A stretch of DNA of 64,000 nucleotides from NCBI RefSeq assembly GCF_014489575.1, contig NZ_CP060789.1, positions 2,356,001 through 2,420,000 of the forward strand, in the 5' to 3' direction. A program made the translations under genes and the position numbers. The notes below the pieces were generated by a model, which was not told the DNA's origin, did no database searches, and worked only from the letters and a program-made list of their open reading frames with translations. This DNA comes from Tessaracoccus defluvii (lineage in GTDB: Bacteria; Actinomycetota; Actinomycetes; Propionibacteriales; Propionibacteriaceae). Position 1 is the first letter of the stretch. The number at the start of each line of letters is the position of its first letter. Positions 38,951-48,749 of the stretch are shown here, piece by piece.

Positions 38951-39136
38951 TCATTTCCGCGGGAACTTCGACCGGTCCCGCAGCCGCTGGCCGACGACGG
39001 CTGCGACCACCCCGGCCACGCCGATCCCGTGCACGAGGAGCCCCTCTCCCGGCCAGTAGCCGATGACGCAGGCCCAGACGAACCACACCGCCAGCAGTGC
39101 GGTGGAGATGGTCAACGCGATCTGATCCGGCCTCAT
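38951..39136 (-). CDS. Small two-helix membrane protein
   Basis: A 61-residue protein starting MRPDQIALTISTALLAVWFVW with a second hydrophobic stretch (GEGLLVHGIGVAGVVAAVVG) and a basic tail RLRDRSKFPRK. Its ATG overlaps the stop of the gene upstream by 4 bases (ATGA), so it is translationally coupled to it. Its stop is 1 base past the tRNA CCA on the opposite strand. Function unknown. Confidence 0.65.
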   Translation of the reverse strand: MRPDQIALTISTALLAVWFVWACVIGYWPGEGLLVHGIGVAGVVAAVVGQRLRDRSKFPRK

Positions 39137-39651
39137 TTCCACGACACCTCCCTCACGGACTTCGTGACGGTGACGTCCGGGGCCGCCGCCTGAGCGGCGG
39201 CGACGACCGCGGCCTCGACGTCGGCCAGGTCCCTGGCCCCCGGCACCAGGCCGTCGACCCGCGTGACCTCGGGGACGATGTAGTCGACCGCCTCTCCGAT
39301 GGCGAGCACCACGCAGCGCCACAGATCACCCCCGAGTTTCTTGCCGTAGCGGATCTCGATGTCGCCGTCGGCGTCGCGGAACTTCCGGACGGCGCAGGTG
39401 GTCGTGTGCACCGGCGTCTCCGACGCCGGATAGGCCAGCGACTGGTAGATGCGCGCCACGATCTCCTGCGCATCCACCGTCGCGGAGACGAACCGGTAGC
39501 TGGTGTCGGCGGCCTGCTGCCCCGCCCGGTGCGCTCCCGGGGAGATGACCTGGTTGACCTTGCTGCCGATCGCGCCCGTGACCTTGCGCATCACCCAGAT
39601 GAGCCCCAGGAAGAGCGCCAGGATGAACACGAAGCCGAGCGCGCCCAACAC
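39133..39651 (-). CDS. Membrane-anchored hypothetical protein
   Basis: About 172 residues from GTG 39651: a membrane helix (VLGALGFVFILALFLGLIWVM) and then a soluble domain with YRFVSATVDAQEIVARIYQS and IRYGKKLGGDLWRCVVLAIG. No family recognised. The start is uncertain. AGAAGGAG lies 7 bases before an ATG at 39672-39674 reading MHLLDS in another frame, and one missing base near 39658 would connect it to IGVLGALGF. Coupled to the small membrane gene downstream. Confidence 0.55.
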   Translation of the reverse strand: MLGALGFVFILALFLGLIWVMRKVTGAIGSKVNQVISPGAHRAGQQAADTSYRFVSATVDAQEIVARIYQSLAYPASETPVHTTTCAVRKFRDADGDIEIRYGKKLGGDLWRCVVLAIGEAVDYIVPEVTRVDGLVPGARDLADVEAAVVAAAQAAAPDVTVTKSVREVSWK

Positions 39652-39826
39652 TCCGATGAGTCGAGCAGATGCATGAGGGAACTCCTTCTCCCGTTGAACC
39701 GATGCATCCACCGTGACGGCGCGGGCGGCGGCTGGCCATGGGGCACCTTCCCCATCCCCATCGCCCCATCCCCATCGTCGATACGCCCGTTTCCTCCCCT
39801 CCGCAGGGGCGGGCAAGATGGGCCCC

Positions 39827-40435
39827 ATGACTGAACCGAGCAAGTGGGCCCGCATCATCGCGGCCGATCCCGGCCACTCGCAGCGCTACATCGACCGTTT
39901 CAAGCAGATGGAAGCCGCCGGGCACGACCTGTACGGCGAGGCCCGCACCGTCGACGCGATGGCGGGGCGCAACGCCCGCATCCTCGACGCCGGCTGCGGC
40001 CCGGGTCGCCTGGGCGGCCGGCTGCACGACCTGGGGCACCGCGTCGTAGGCGTCGACGTGGACCCGGCCCTGATCGCCGCGGCCGAGGAGGACCATCCCG
40101 GCCCGCTGTGGCTGGTCGGAGACCTTGCCGAGCTGGATCTGCCGGCCCGGGGACTCGAGGCGGGCTTCGACGTCATCGTCTCCGCAGGCAACGTGATGGG
40201 GTTCCTGGCCCCCTCGACCCGCGTCGAGGTGCTGCGCCGCTTCGCCGGGCATCTCGCCACCGGCGGCAGGGCCATCATCGGCTTCGGCGCGGGAAGGGGC
40301 TACGAGTTCCCCGAGTTCCTCGCCGACGCGAACGCTGCCGGGCTCGAGCTCAACCAGGCGTTCTCGACGTGGGATCTGCGGCCCTTCCTGCCCGACAGCG
40401 ACTTCCTCGTCGCCATCCTCACCGCCGCCGAGTGA
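39827..40435 (+). CDS. SAM-dependent methyltransferase, class I
   Basis: A 202-residue protein with the Rossmann methyltransferase motifs: ILDAGCGPGRLGGRLHDLGH (motif I, near 52-71), VVGVDVDPALIAAA (motif II), WLVGDLAELDL and VIVSAGNVMGFLAP (motif IV). The substrate is unknown. CAAGAT at 39814-39819, 7 bases before ATG 39827, suggests a leaderless message. The stop overlaps the thioesterase GTG by 4 bases. Confidence 0.87.
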   Translation: MTEPSKWARIIAADPGHSQRYIDRFKQMEAAGHDLYGEARTVDAMAGRNARILDAGCGPGRLGGRLHDLGHRVVGVDVDPALIAAAEEDHPGPLWLVGDLAELDLPARGLEAGFDVIVSAGNVMGFLAPSTRVEVLRRFAGHLATGGRAIIGFGAGRGYEFPEFLADANAAGLELNQAFSTWDLRPFLPDSDFLVAILTAAE

Positions 40436-40965
40436 ACCTCTTCCTGCGCCTGCTGTGGCTGCGCCTGTCGGCGCACCGTCGCGGGCCGGTCAGCCTGTGG
40501 GACACGGTGAGCACCCCGTTCCGGGTGGCGCCCACCGACCTGGATGCCCTGTTCCACATGAACAACGGCAAGTACCTGTCGCTGCTCGACCTGGGGCGCG
40601 TCGACCTGATGCTCCGCAGCGGCTTCTGGGGACGGCTGGACGAGAGGGGCTGGTACCCGGTGGTCGCCGGCCAGACGATCACCTACCGCCGCTCACTGAA
40701 GCTGTGGCAGCGCTTCGACCTGCACACGCGGGTCGTCGGGCTCGACGACCGCTGGATCTACCTGGAGCAGACCTTCGCCGTCGGCCGGGAGATCTACGCG
40801 GCCGCCATGGTGCGGGCCCGGTTCCTGAAGAAGACGGGCGGCTCCGTCGGGCACGACGAGCTGGAGGAGATGACGGGCCCGTTCGGGGACCACCTCGCGG
40901 TCCCCGACTGGGCCCTGGCGTGGGCCGACGCGACGAAGATCGCGCCGACCACGCTCCCCCGCTGA
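40432..40965 (+). CDS. Hot-dog fold acyl-CoA thioesterase
   Basis: A 177-residue protein of the 4HBT type. FRVAPTDLDALFHMNNGKYLSLLDLGRVDL is the conserved helix region, with the D..HMNNG motif usual for thioesterases of the THEM6/YbgC-like branch, and YRRSLKLWQRFDLHTRVVGLDDRWIYLEQTF forms the sheet. It likely hydrolyses a fatty acyl-CoA. The GTG start overlaps the methyltransferase stop, so the two are co-translated. Confidence 0.82.
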   Translation: MNLFLRLLWLRLSAHRRGPVSLWDTVSTPFRVAPTDLDALFHMNNGKYLSLLDLGRVDLMLRSGFWGRLDERGWYPVVAGQTITYRRSLKLWQRFDLHTRVVGLDDRWIYLEQTFAVGREIYAAAMVRARFLKKTGGSVGHDELEEMTGPFGDHLAVPDWALAWADATKIAPTTLPR

Positions 40966-40971
40966 GCCGGC

Positions 40972-43050
40972 TCAGCCGGCCAGCACCGTCACGCCCCAGG
41001 GGCCGAGCTCGATCCGGTCGCCCGACCGGTGGGCGGCGCCGTCGACCATCCCGGTGCAGTCGACCGGCACCGTCGCCGCGGCCGGATCCTTGCTCCAGTT
41101 GTGCAGGAACCACACGGGCCCGTCCGGCGTGCGGCCCGACAGCACCGTCACGCTCGGGTCGCGCTCCCAGCCGGACGATGCCGGCGTCGGGATGAAGCGA
41201 CGGAAGAGGTCGACGGCGAACGCCGGGTTGGGCACCGTACCGACGGCGACGACCCTGCCGGAGCCCGCCACCTTGCTGGTGACGGCGGGGAAGGCCCCGA
41301 AGTAATGGTGGTCGTAGCTGGCGAGGACTTCCGCCCCCTCGAGCCGGTAGCCGTCGAGCCACTGCGTCGCCGCCGCCCCCGGCGACAGCTCCCAGCCCTC
41401 ACCCTGCACGGGCAGGGGCTCGGCCAGGTTGGAGAACTCCTCGTAGCTGACCCCTGCCGCGGGACGCAGGACGTCGGGCGCGACCGCGTGACGCGCCCGT
41501 GCCTCCTCGTCGCCGTAGCCCGTGCGCGGGCCGACGATCAGCGTGCCGCCGGCCTCGGCGTAGGCGGCCAGGCGGGAGAGGTCGTCATCGGTGGTCACGA
41601 AGACCGCCGCCACCAGCACCGGGTACTGCGCGGCCAGCTCGGCCGGGTCGATGTCGCGGAACTGCTCCATGTTGACGATGCGGATCTGGGCGCCGGCCTC
41701 GACCGCTCCGCGCTGGAAGGCGCCGACGATGTCGCGGTACGCGAAGCGGTTCGGGGCGCCGCCGGGCAGGTGCAGCGGCGGGTTGAAGTCGTAGGCGTGC
41801 TTGGTGGCGGTGTCCCACAGGATCGCGATGTCGGCATCGGGCACGTAGTCGTCGAGACGCGTTCCGATGGCGGCCAGCTGCCTGCCCAGCCCGGCGAGCT
41901 CGTCGTAGACGCGGCCGGGCTGCTGCGAGTGCGGCAGGACGCCACCCCAGTAGGTCTCCGTGCCGAAGTGCAGGGTGTGCCAGTGCCAGTACTCGATCAT
42001 GGCGGCGCCGCGGGCGACCAGGGCGAGCCCGGCCTGCGTCAGCTGCCCCGGGTATGGCGGGTAGTTCCAGGAGGCCCACTGGATGGCCTGCGCGTTGGTC
42101 TCGGTCACCAGGAAGCGGCCCTGCTTGATGCCGTAGGCGCGGTCGGCGAGCTCGAGCAGCCCGTGGACGCCGGTGCGGACCCACTCGTCGGGCCGGGGGC
42201 GGTCGTTGCCCCACTCGAGGTTGTCCTGCACCGCGAAGTACGGGTTGGCCGCGGCGATGTCGAGGGGAGCGTTCAGGTGGGCCTCGTTGATGGTGGCGCG
42301 GTCCAGTGCCGTGCAGGTGGTGACGAACTGGTCGTCGCGCGCGTACTCGCGCACGATGTCGGCCTGCCAGGCGATGAACTCGCTGGTGCACTCGTCCTGG
42401 AAGGTGCGCCAGGCCAGGTCGTACTGAGGCTGGGCGTTGCCGTCCGGCCGCCACAGCTCGTCCCAGTCCTGGATGCGGTGCGACCAGTAGACCAGCCCCC
42501 ACTCCTCGTTGAGCTTCTCGACGGTGCCGTAGCGGGCCTTGAGCCAGCGCAGGAACTTGATGAACGTACCTCGGTTGTGGAGCGGGAAGACGCCGGGCTC
42601 GTTGTCCACCTGGTAGCCGATGACGGCCGGATGGTCGGCGTACCGGGCGACGATCTTCCTGCTGACCCGCTCGGCGTGGAACAGGAACGCCGGATGCGTG
42701 ATGTCGATCTCCTGGCGCGCTCCCCATGGGTACCGCTGCCCCGTCTTCACCTCGCCCGCGATCTCGGGGTAGGCGTGCGCCAGCCACGGGGGCGCCGCGT
42801 AGGTCGGGGTGCCGAGGATGACGCCGATGCCGCGCCGGTGGGCGCCGTCGAGGACCGGCTGGAGCCAGTCGAGGTCGAACACCCCGTCGCTCGGCTCCCA
42901 GGTCGACCAGACGGACTCCCCGACCCGGATGACGGTGAAGCCCGCGGCCTGCATGAGGTCGAGGTCACGGTCGACATCCTTGTCGGGCTGGTATTCCAGG
43001 TAGTACGCGGCACCGAAGCGGATGCCCTGGGGGTGGTACGGGACGGTCAT
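40972..43050 (-). CDS. Beta-galactosidase, GH42
   Basis: A 692-residue cytoplasmic enzyme cleaving terminal beta-galactosides. GAAYYLEYQPDKDVDRDLDLM begins the TIM barrel. YQVDNEPG carries the acid/base (E151) and LVTETNAQ the nucleophile (E317); trimerisation (A4-like) and C-terminal beta domains follow (FLHNWSKDPAAATVPVD). No signal peptide. It is monocistronic, next to neither a lactose transporter nor galactokinase here; the importer may be elsewhere. Confidence 0.94.
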   Translation of the reverse strand: MTVPYHPQGIRFGAAYYLEYQPDKDVDRDLDLMQAAGFTVIRVGESVWSTWEPSDGVFDLDWLQPVLDGAHRRGIGVILGTPTYAAPPWLAHAYPEIAGEVKTGQRYPWGARQEIDITHPAFLFHAERVSRKIVARYADHPAVIGYQVDNEPGVFPLHNRGTFIKFLRWLKARYGTVEKLNEEWGLVYWSHRIQDWDELWRPDGNAQPQYDLAWRTFQDECTSEFIAWQADIVREYARDDQFVTTCTALDRATINEAHLNAPLDIAAANPYFAVQDNLEWGNDRPRPDEWVRTGVHGLLELADRAYGIKQGRFLVTETNAQAIQWASWNYPPYPGQLTQAGLALVARGAAMIEYWHWHTLHFGTETYWGGVLPHSQQPGRVYDELAGLGRQLAAIGTRLDDYVPDADIAILWDTATKHAYDFNPPLHLPGGAPNRFAYRDIVGAFQRGAVEAGAQIRIVNMEQFRDIDPAELAAQYPVLVAAVFVTTDDDLSRLAAYAEAGGTLIVGPRTGYGDEEARARHAVAPDVLRPAAGVSYEEFSNLAEPLPVQGEGWELSPGAAATQWLDGYRLEGAEVLASYDHHYFGAFPAVTSKVAGSGRVVAVGTVPNPAFAVDLFRRFIPTPASSGWERDPSVTVLSGRTPDGPVWFLHNWSKDPAAATVPVDCTGMVDGAAHRSGDRIELGPWGVTVLAG

Positions 43051-43128
43051 GTCTCTCCTGTCGCAGCACTGCGCGGTTACCGGTCACACGCTACCGGAGC
43101 GACGACGGCGACGGGAGGGCGCCCAGCC

Positions 43129-43995
43129 TCAGCCCCGCTTGGCCTCCTCGGCGGCCTTCGCCTTCTTCACGCCGGCGAGGTAGGTCGACACGAAGACGAC
43201 GACGATCAGCCCGATTGCCACGTAGCCCGCGATCTTCGCGTACCAGTTGAGGACGGCGACGGCGGCGTCGCCGAGTTGCCAGCCGAGGATGAAGTAGCCG
43301 ATCAGCCACACCGTCGACGCGATGTAGTCGTAGATGAGGAACCGCTTCAGGCTCATGCCGGTCGCCCCGGAGAGCACGAACACCACCTGCATCAGCGGCA
43401 GCGGCATGGGGATGTAGGCGATGAAGAAGCCGAGCGGGCCCAGCTTCTCGGCCCAGCGCTCCGCCCGCGCGTAGTTGCGCGCGGCACGCTTCGACTGCCC
43501 GGCCCAGATCTCGATCATGCCGCGGCCCCACAGTTTGCCCGCCCACCAGTAGACCCAGTCGAACTTGAGGCTCAGCAGCGAGGCGACGAACAGCACGATC
43601 GGCCAGTGCGGCATGGCGCCGGTGGAGGCGATGGCGCCGCTGGCTGCGAGGGCGGTGCGGCCGCCTGTGATCATGGCGAGCCAGTCGGGGGCGACGGCCA
43701 GCAGCCAGGCGCGGGTCGGGATCAGGATCAGGCTGAAGACGGCGATGACGCCGAACCAGGAGAGGCACGCGTAGTCGGCACGCTCCGGCTTCTTGCGCCA
43801 GGGCATCCCCTCCCCGCGCCACCACTCCTCACCCTCTGCCTCTGCCTCAGCTTCAGGCTCGGCCTCGGTCCCACCTTCGGGCTGCCCGGCCTCGCCGGCG
43901 GCGTCGTCGAGGGCATCGTCGTCGGCCTCCACGGCGTCCGGAGACGGCGGTATGGGGCCCCTGGCGGCGTCGTCGGCCGGGCTCTGCTCAGTCAC
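43129..43995 (-). CDS. VTT/DedA-type membrane protein
   Basis: A 288-residue protein with an acidic, disordered N terminus ([16 protein letters not shown]), a short basic segment and about five hydrophobic helices. [38 protein letters not shown] matches the VTT (SNARE-associated/DedA) core with its re-entrant loop. Family members move or scramble lipids and support membrane energetics; the exact role here is unknown. GTG 43995 is chosen as the start of a low-complexity but coding leader. Confidence 0.75.
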   Translation of the reverse strand: MTEQSPADDAARGPIPPSPDAVEADDDALDDAAGEAGQPEGGTEAEPEAEAEAEGEEWWRGEGMPWRKKPERADYACLSWFGVIAVFSLILIPTRAWLLAVAPDWLAMITGGRTALAASGAIASTGAMPHWPIVLFVASLLSLKFDWVYWWAGKLWGRGMIEIWAGQSKRAARNYARAERWAEKLGPLGFFIAYIPMPLPLMQVVFVLSGATGMSLKRFLIYDYIASTVWLIGYFILGWQLGDAAVAVLNWYAKIAGYVAIGLIVVVFVSTYLAGVKKAKAAEEAKRG

Positions 43996-44158
43996 CCGGC
44001 GAAGCCTACGGGATCGTCCGCGACCGTCCATCCATCGGTCAACCCCCTTGCGGGTGGACACAGGGGTGCGTGTACAGTCACCCACAGGACAGCCGATAAG
44101 GCTCCTGCTCCACTACGGATCGTCGGGCACGTACCTGCCCGTGGAAAGGAATTGTGGC

Positions 44159-45249
44159 ATGGCCACTGTCAGCTATCGCGAAGCTTCCCGCGTCTACCCG
44201 GGCACCGATCGCGCCGCCGTCAACAAGCTCGACCTCGAGATCGAGGACGGCGAGTTCATGGTTCTTGTCGGCCCCTCGGGCTGTGGCAAGTCGACGTCGC
44301 TGCGTATGCTCGCCGGCCTCGAAGAGGTGAACTCCGGCTCGATCTTCATCGGCGACCGCGACGTCACCGACCTCCCGCCGAAGGACCGTGACATCGCCAT
44401 GGTCTTCCAGAACTACGCCCTGTACCCGCACATGACCGTCGCGGACAACATGGGCTTCGCCCTGAAGATGCAGAACGTGCCGAAGGCCGAGCGTCAGCAG
44501 CGCGTCCAGGAGGCCGCCCGCCTGCTGGGCCTCGAGGACTTCCTCAACCGCAAGCCGAAGGCCCTCTCCGGTGGTCAGCGTCAGCGCGTCGCCATGGGCC
44601 GCGCCATCGTGCGGCAGCCGCAGGTCTTCCTCATGGATGAGCCGCTGTCGAACCTCGACGCCAAGCTCCGCGTCTCCACCCGTACCCAGATCGCCGCCCT
44701 GCAGCAGCGTCTCGGCGTCACCACCGTCTACGTGACCCACGACCAGATCGAGGCCATGACGATGGGTGACCGCGTCGCGGTCATGAAGGACGGCATCCTG
44801 CAGCAGGTCGACACCCCGCTCGCCCTCTACGACGCGCCGAAGAACCTCTTCGTCGCCGGCTTCATCGGCTCCCCGGCCATGAACCTGATGTCGGGCAACG
44901 TCGTCGACGGCGGCGTCCAGATCGGCGACTACGTCGTTCCCGTCGCCCGCGACATCCTGGCCAAGGCCCCGGCGAGGAGACCCTCACCGTCGGCATCCGC
45001 CCCGAGGCGTTCAACGTCTCCGAGCAGGGCATCGGCCTGGACGTGGCCGTCGTCGAGGAGCTCGGCGCCGACTCGTACCTGTACGGCACCCTCGCGGGTC
45101 TGTCGGACGACGAGATCGTCACCGCGCAGCAGTTCGTCGCCCGCGTCGGCGCCCGCACCGCTCCGGAGAAGGGTCAGGTCGTCCGCCTGGCCGCCCCGGC
45201 CGAGTCGGTGCACGTCTTCAGCAACAAGACGGAGGAGCGTCTCTCCTGA
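44159..45249 (+). CDS. msiK: Sugar ABC transporter ATPase, MsiK/UgpC type, one frameshift
   Basis: A 363-residue ATPase (after repair) energising CUT1 sugar importers. Walker [11 protein letters not shown]-loop [13 protein letters not shown], signature [17 protein letters not shown], Walker [17 protein letters not shown] and switch [11 protein letters not shown] are complete, followed by the MalK-like regulatory OB domain. The frame breaks near 44971; adding one base joins ILAKAPG to [15 protein letters not shown]. It stands alone, as the shared MsiK ATPase of Streptomyces does, and the sugar operon at 7.7-11.7 kb lacks an ATPase, so it likely serves it. AAAGGA precedes the ATG. Confidence 0.9.
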
Positions 45250-45274
45250 GCTCCACCAGCCGCTGAACGGTTCT

Positions 45275-45310
45275 CCGGGCGGGCGTGACCTTCTGGTCGC
45301 GCCCGCCCGG
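45275..45310 (+). terminator. Terminator of the MsiK-type gene
   Basis: A 16-bp stem CCGGGCGGGCGTGACC / GGTCGCGCCCGCCCGG (one wobble) with loop TTCT, starting 26 bases after the stop codon. Confidence 0.8.
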
Positions 45311-45414
45311 TGCCGTTCCCGGCCGCGGTCCGCCTGCTCGCGGGTAGCGAACGGGCACGGCGCTGACCGGTGGCGGCGGGGCCGTAAGCTCGACCGCGAG
45401 GAAAGGATGGCTCC

Positions 45415-46572
45415 ATGGCGGAACTCGGACGGTGGACGCGCGGGATGCGCACGGGACTCGGCGGCGACCGCGCCTACGGGTCGGTCGTCCCCCCGCTGTA
45501 CACCAGCAGCAACTACCTGTTCGAGGCGGTCGGCGTCGCCCGCGAGTACGACTACTCGCGCTCCGGCAACCCGACCCGCGACCTCCTGAACGATGCGCTG
45601 AACACCCTCGAGGGTGGCGCCGGCGCCACCGCCGTCGCCACCGGCCTGGCTGCCATCACGCTCATCGCCGAGGCCTTCGTCCCCGCGGGCGGCCGGGTGG
45701 TCGTCGCGCACGACGCCTACGGCGGCACGTGGCGTCTGTTCACGTTCCTCGCCGAACAGGGCCGCTTCGCCGTCGACTTCGTCGACGTCACGTCGCCGGC
45801 CGTCCTCGCCACCGCGCTCGACGCGGCACCCGACCTGGTGTGGCTCGAGACGCCGTCGAATCCCCTGCTGCGGGTGACGGACCTGCGGGCCGTCTCCGAC
45901 GCGGCGCACGCGGCGGGCGCGCTCGTCGCCGTCGACAACACGTTCCTCTCCCCGCTGTACCAGCGTCCCCTCGAGCACGGCGCCGACTTCGTCGTCCACT
46001 CGACCACCAAGTTCATCAACGGCCACTCCGACGTCGTCGGCGGGGCAGCGGTCGCCGCGACCCAGGAACACCACGAGCGGCTCCGCCTGTGGGCCAACGC
46101 GCTGGGGCTGACCGGTTCGCCCTACGACGCGCACCAGATCCTGCGCGGGCTGCGCACGCTCGACGCGAGGCTGCGCGTGCACGCCGCCAACACCGAGGCG
46201 CTCATCGCGCTGCTGGACGGGCACCCGGCCGTCGCCGCGCTGTACTGGCCGGGGCTCCCGTCCCACCCCGGGCACGCCGTGGCCCTGCGGCAGCAGACGG
46301 GCATGGGTTCGGTCTTCAGCCTCGAACTGCACGGGGGAAGGGCGGCCGCCGACCGGTTCGTCGACGGCCTGCAGATCTTCCACCTCGCCGAATCGCTCGG
46401 CGGGGTCGAGTCGCTGATCTGCCACCCGGCCAGCATGACCCACGCGGGCATGACTCCCGAGGCGAGGGCGGAGGCCGGCATCAGCGAGGGGCTGCTGCGG
46501 GTCTCGGTCGGCATCGAGAGCGGCGATGACCTGGTCGCCGTCGTCGCTGAGGCCCTGGAGCGTTCGGCCTGA
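45415..46572 (+). CDS. metB: Cystathionine gamma-synthase/lyase family enzyme
   Basis: A PLP enzyme of 385 residues of the Cys/Met metabolism family. [45 protein letters not shown] and [16 protein letters not shown] with the PLP lysine K199 are all present. MetB joins O-acylhomoserine with cysteine to make cystathionine for methionine; the gamma-lyase role cannot be excluded from sequence alone. GGAAAGGA precedes the ATG. Flanked by the ATPase terminator and the DUF4032 gene. Confidence 0.88.
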   Translation: MAELGRWTRGMRTGLGGDRAYGSVVPPLYTSSNYLFEAVGVAREYDYSRSGNPTRDLLNDALNTLEGGAGATAVATGLAAITLIAEAFVPAGGRVVVAHDAYGGTWRLFTFLAEQGRFAVDFVDVTSPAVLATALDAAPDLVWLETPSNPLLRVTDLRAVSDAAHAAGALVAVDNTFLSPLYQRPLEHGADFVVHSTTKFINGHSDVVGGAAVAATQEHHERLRLWANALGLTGSPYDAHQILRGLRTLDARLRVHAANTEALIALLDGHPAVAALYWPGLPSHPGHAVALRQQTGMGSVFSLELHGGRAAADRFVDGLQIFHLAESLGGVESLICHPASMTHAGMTPEARAEAGISEGLLRVSVGIESGDDLVAVVAEALERSA

Positions 46573-46633
46573 CCAGAGGCATGATGACGGGGCGGCGGGC
46601 CCGCCGCTGGCGGGGTGACACTAAGCTGGGAGC

Positions 46634-48019
46634 GTGCCCCGATTCCTTGCCGCCAAGCCCGACGCCGATCTCATCCGGTTGCCGTGGTCAGCGCCGCTCG
46701 CCGAATGGCCCACCCAGCATCTGGTGGCGCTCCCCCGCGGCATCTCCCGGCACGTCGTGCGGTTCCTGTCCGTGGGCAACGAGATCTTCGCGGCCAAGGA
46801 GATCCTGGAGGAGGTCGCCGTCCAGGAGTACCGGCTGCTCACCGAGCTGCGGCGCCTCGGCGTCCCGTCGGTCGAGCCCGTCGGCGTCGTCCTCGGCCGG
46901 GTCGACTCCGACGGTGAGCCGCTCGACCCCGTCCTGCTGACACGCCACCTGCCGTTCTCCCTGCCGTACCGGTCGCTGTTCTACCCGGGCGTCAAGCACG
47001 AGACGGTCAACCGTCTTCTCGACGCGATGGTGGTTCTGTTCGCGCGCCTGCACCTGACGGGCTTCTACTGGGGCGACGTGTCGCTGTCGAACATCCTGTT
47101 CCGCCGCGACGCGGGCGAGTTCGCGGCCTACCTCGTCGACGCTGAGACCGGCGAACTGCACGACCAGCTGACCGACGGCCAGCGCTCGCACGACCTGCAG
47201 ATCGCGCACACGAACCTGTACGGCGAGTTCCTCGACCTCGAGGCCGGCGGGATGATGGACTCGTCCCTCGACCCGGAATGGCTCGTCAACACGATCGAGG
47301 AGCGCTACCACCAGCTGTGGGCCGAACTGACGGAGGTCGAGGAGTTCGACGGCTCCGAGATGTACCGGCTCGAGGGCCGGGTCCGCCGCCTCAACGCGCT
47401 GGGCTTCGACGTCGCGGAGATCGACGTCGACGCGTCGCCGGACGGCCGGACCATCCGCATGCGCCCGAAGGTCGTCGACGCGGGACACCACACCCGCCGT
47501 CTGATGCGGCTGACCGGGCTCGACGCCGAGGAGCACCAGGCGCGGCGCATGCTCAACGACATGGACACCTTCCGGGCCCGCATGGCCCCGAACGCCGCCG
47601 AGTCGGTGGCGGCGCATAAGTGGCTCGTCGAGGTGTTCGAGCCCGCGGTCACCCGCATCCCGCCGCACCTGCGTGGCAAGCGGGACGCCGCCCAGTTCTT
47701 CCACGAGGTGCTCGACCACCGCTGGTTCCAGTCCCAGCGTGAGCAGCGGGAGGTCCCGACGCACGAGGCGGCGGCCGACTACATCAAGGAGATCCTCTCG
47801 ACGCTGCCGGACGAGCGGCTCGGCGACCTGGAACCGGTGACCGGCGGCACGCTCCTCGACAAGTACGACCCGTCGAAGGGCTTCGTCGACGAGGACGACA
47901 ACGACAAGCCGTTCGACCCGTGGGAGGACGCGGCCAACGATCCGGAGACGCCGCTGCTGCAGACCTTCGACATCGCGGCGCTGCGCGCCAAGGCGGCGAA
48001 GAAGGCGAAGAAGGATTAA
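46634..48019 (+). CDS. DUF4032 / kinase-like family protein
   Basis: A 461-residue actinobacterial protein. The N-terminal half resembles a lipopolysaccharide-kinase/protein-kinase fold: AAKEILEEVAVQEYRLLTELR (Lys/Glu pair), then LTGFYWGDVSLSNILFRRDAG, where GDxSxxN occupies the catalytic-loop place, and AYLVDAETGE for the metal aspartate. The C-terminal half is DUF4032. Substrate unknown. TAAGCT at 46622-46627 lies 6 bases before the GTG start. Its TAA overlaps the TAA of the opposite gene in the shared sequence TTAA. Confidence 0.82.
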   Translation: MPRFLAAKPDADLIRLPWSAPLAEWPTQHLVALPRGISRHVVRFLSVGNEIFAAKEILEEVAVQEYRLLTELRRLGVPSVEPVGVVLGRVDSDGEPLDPVLLTRHLPFSLPYRSLFYPGVKHETVNRLLDAMVVLFARLHLTGFYWGDVSLSNILFRRDAGEFAAYLVDAETGELHDQLTDGQRSHDLQIAHTNLYGEFLDLEAGGMMDSSLDPEWLVNTIEERYHQLWAELTEVEEFDGSEMYRLEGRVRRLNALGFDVAEIDVDASPDGRTIRMRPKVVDAGHHTRRLMRLTGLDAEEHQARRMLNDMDTFRARMAPNAAESVAAHKWLVEVFEPAVTRIPPHLRGKRDAAQFFHEVLDHRWFQSQREQREVPTHEAAADYIKEILSTLPDERLGDLEPVTGGTLLDKYDPSKGFVDEDDNDKPFDPWEDAANDPETPLLQTFDIAALRAKAAKKAKKD

Positions 48020-48735
48020 GCGCAGCCGTCAGGCCCGCAGGCCTCGCCCGCGCCGTCGACGGTGATGATCGGGGACGCCTTCTCCGAGCGCACCTTCTCC
48101 AGCACCTCGAGGAACAGCTCGGTCGGCTGCGCGCCGGAGACGCCGTAGCGGTTGTCGAACACGAAGAACGGCACCCCGCGCACGCCGATCTCGGCGGCCT
48201 CCCGGATGTCGGCCTCGACGGAGGCATCCAGGTCGTCGGAGTCCAGAGCGGCGCGCGCGTCGTCGGCGGCGAGTCCGGCGGCGACGCCGTGGCGGACCAG
48301 AACCTCCGCGTCGCCCGTGTTCTCGCCGTGCTCGAAGTGGGCGGACAGCAGCGCCTCCTTGAGCGCGGGGCCGCGGCTGCCGCCGTCGAGCGCGTCGGCC
48401 CGCTTGGCGGCCTGGAGGAGACGGTGGGCGCGGCGGGAGTTGGCCACGACGAGGCTGTCGAAGTCGTACTTGAGGCCCTCGCCCGCGGCCTGCCGGACAA
48501 CCTCGCCCATCATCTGCTCCACGGCCTCGCGCGGCATGCCCTTGCGCTCGACGAGGTAGTCGACCTCATCGAGGTCGCTGCGCTCCGGCAGGGTGGGATC
48601 CAGCTGGAAGCTGCGCCACGTCACGGTGACCTGGTCCCGCTGCGGGAACTGCTCGAGGGCCCGCTCGAAGCGGCGCTTCCCGATGTAGCACCAGGGGCAG
48701 GCGATGTCGGACCAGATCTGGATGTCGATGCTCAC
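48016..48735 (-). CDS. DsbA-family oxidoreductase, FrnE-like
   Basis: A 239-residue cytoplasmic thioredoxin-fold protein. IQIWSDIACPWCYIGKRRFERAL carries the CPWC redox motif near residue 13, and GVRGVPFFVFDNRYGVSGAQP is the cis-proline loop. FrnE-like proteins act in thiol/disulfide balance and stress; a cysteine pair at the end (ACGPDGC) is also present. GTG 48735 starts VSIDIQIWSD; longer upstream sequence is not family-like. Divergent from the fusion gene with 14 bases between starts. Confidence 0.88.
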   Translation of the reverse strand: MSIDIQIWSDIACPWCYIGKRRFERALEQFPQRDQVTVTWRSFQLDPTLPERSDLDEVDYLVERKGMPREAVEQMMGEVVRQAAGEGLKYDFDSLVVANSRRAHRLLQAAKRADALDGGSRGPALKEALLSAHFEHGENTGDAEVLVRHGVAAGLAADDARAALDSDDLDASVEADIREAAEIGVRGVPFFVFDNRYGVSGAQPTELFLEVLEKVRSEKASPIITVDGAGEACGPDGCA

Positions 48736-48749
48736 GAGGTAATTGAAGC

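Noticed and set aside
43051..43128. CCGGT...ACCGG inverted repeat upstream of the GH42 gene
   Set aside because: A five-base stem is expected by chance in this GC-rich DNA.
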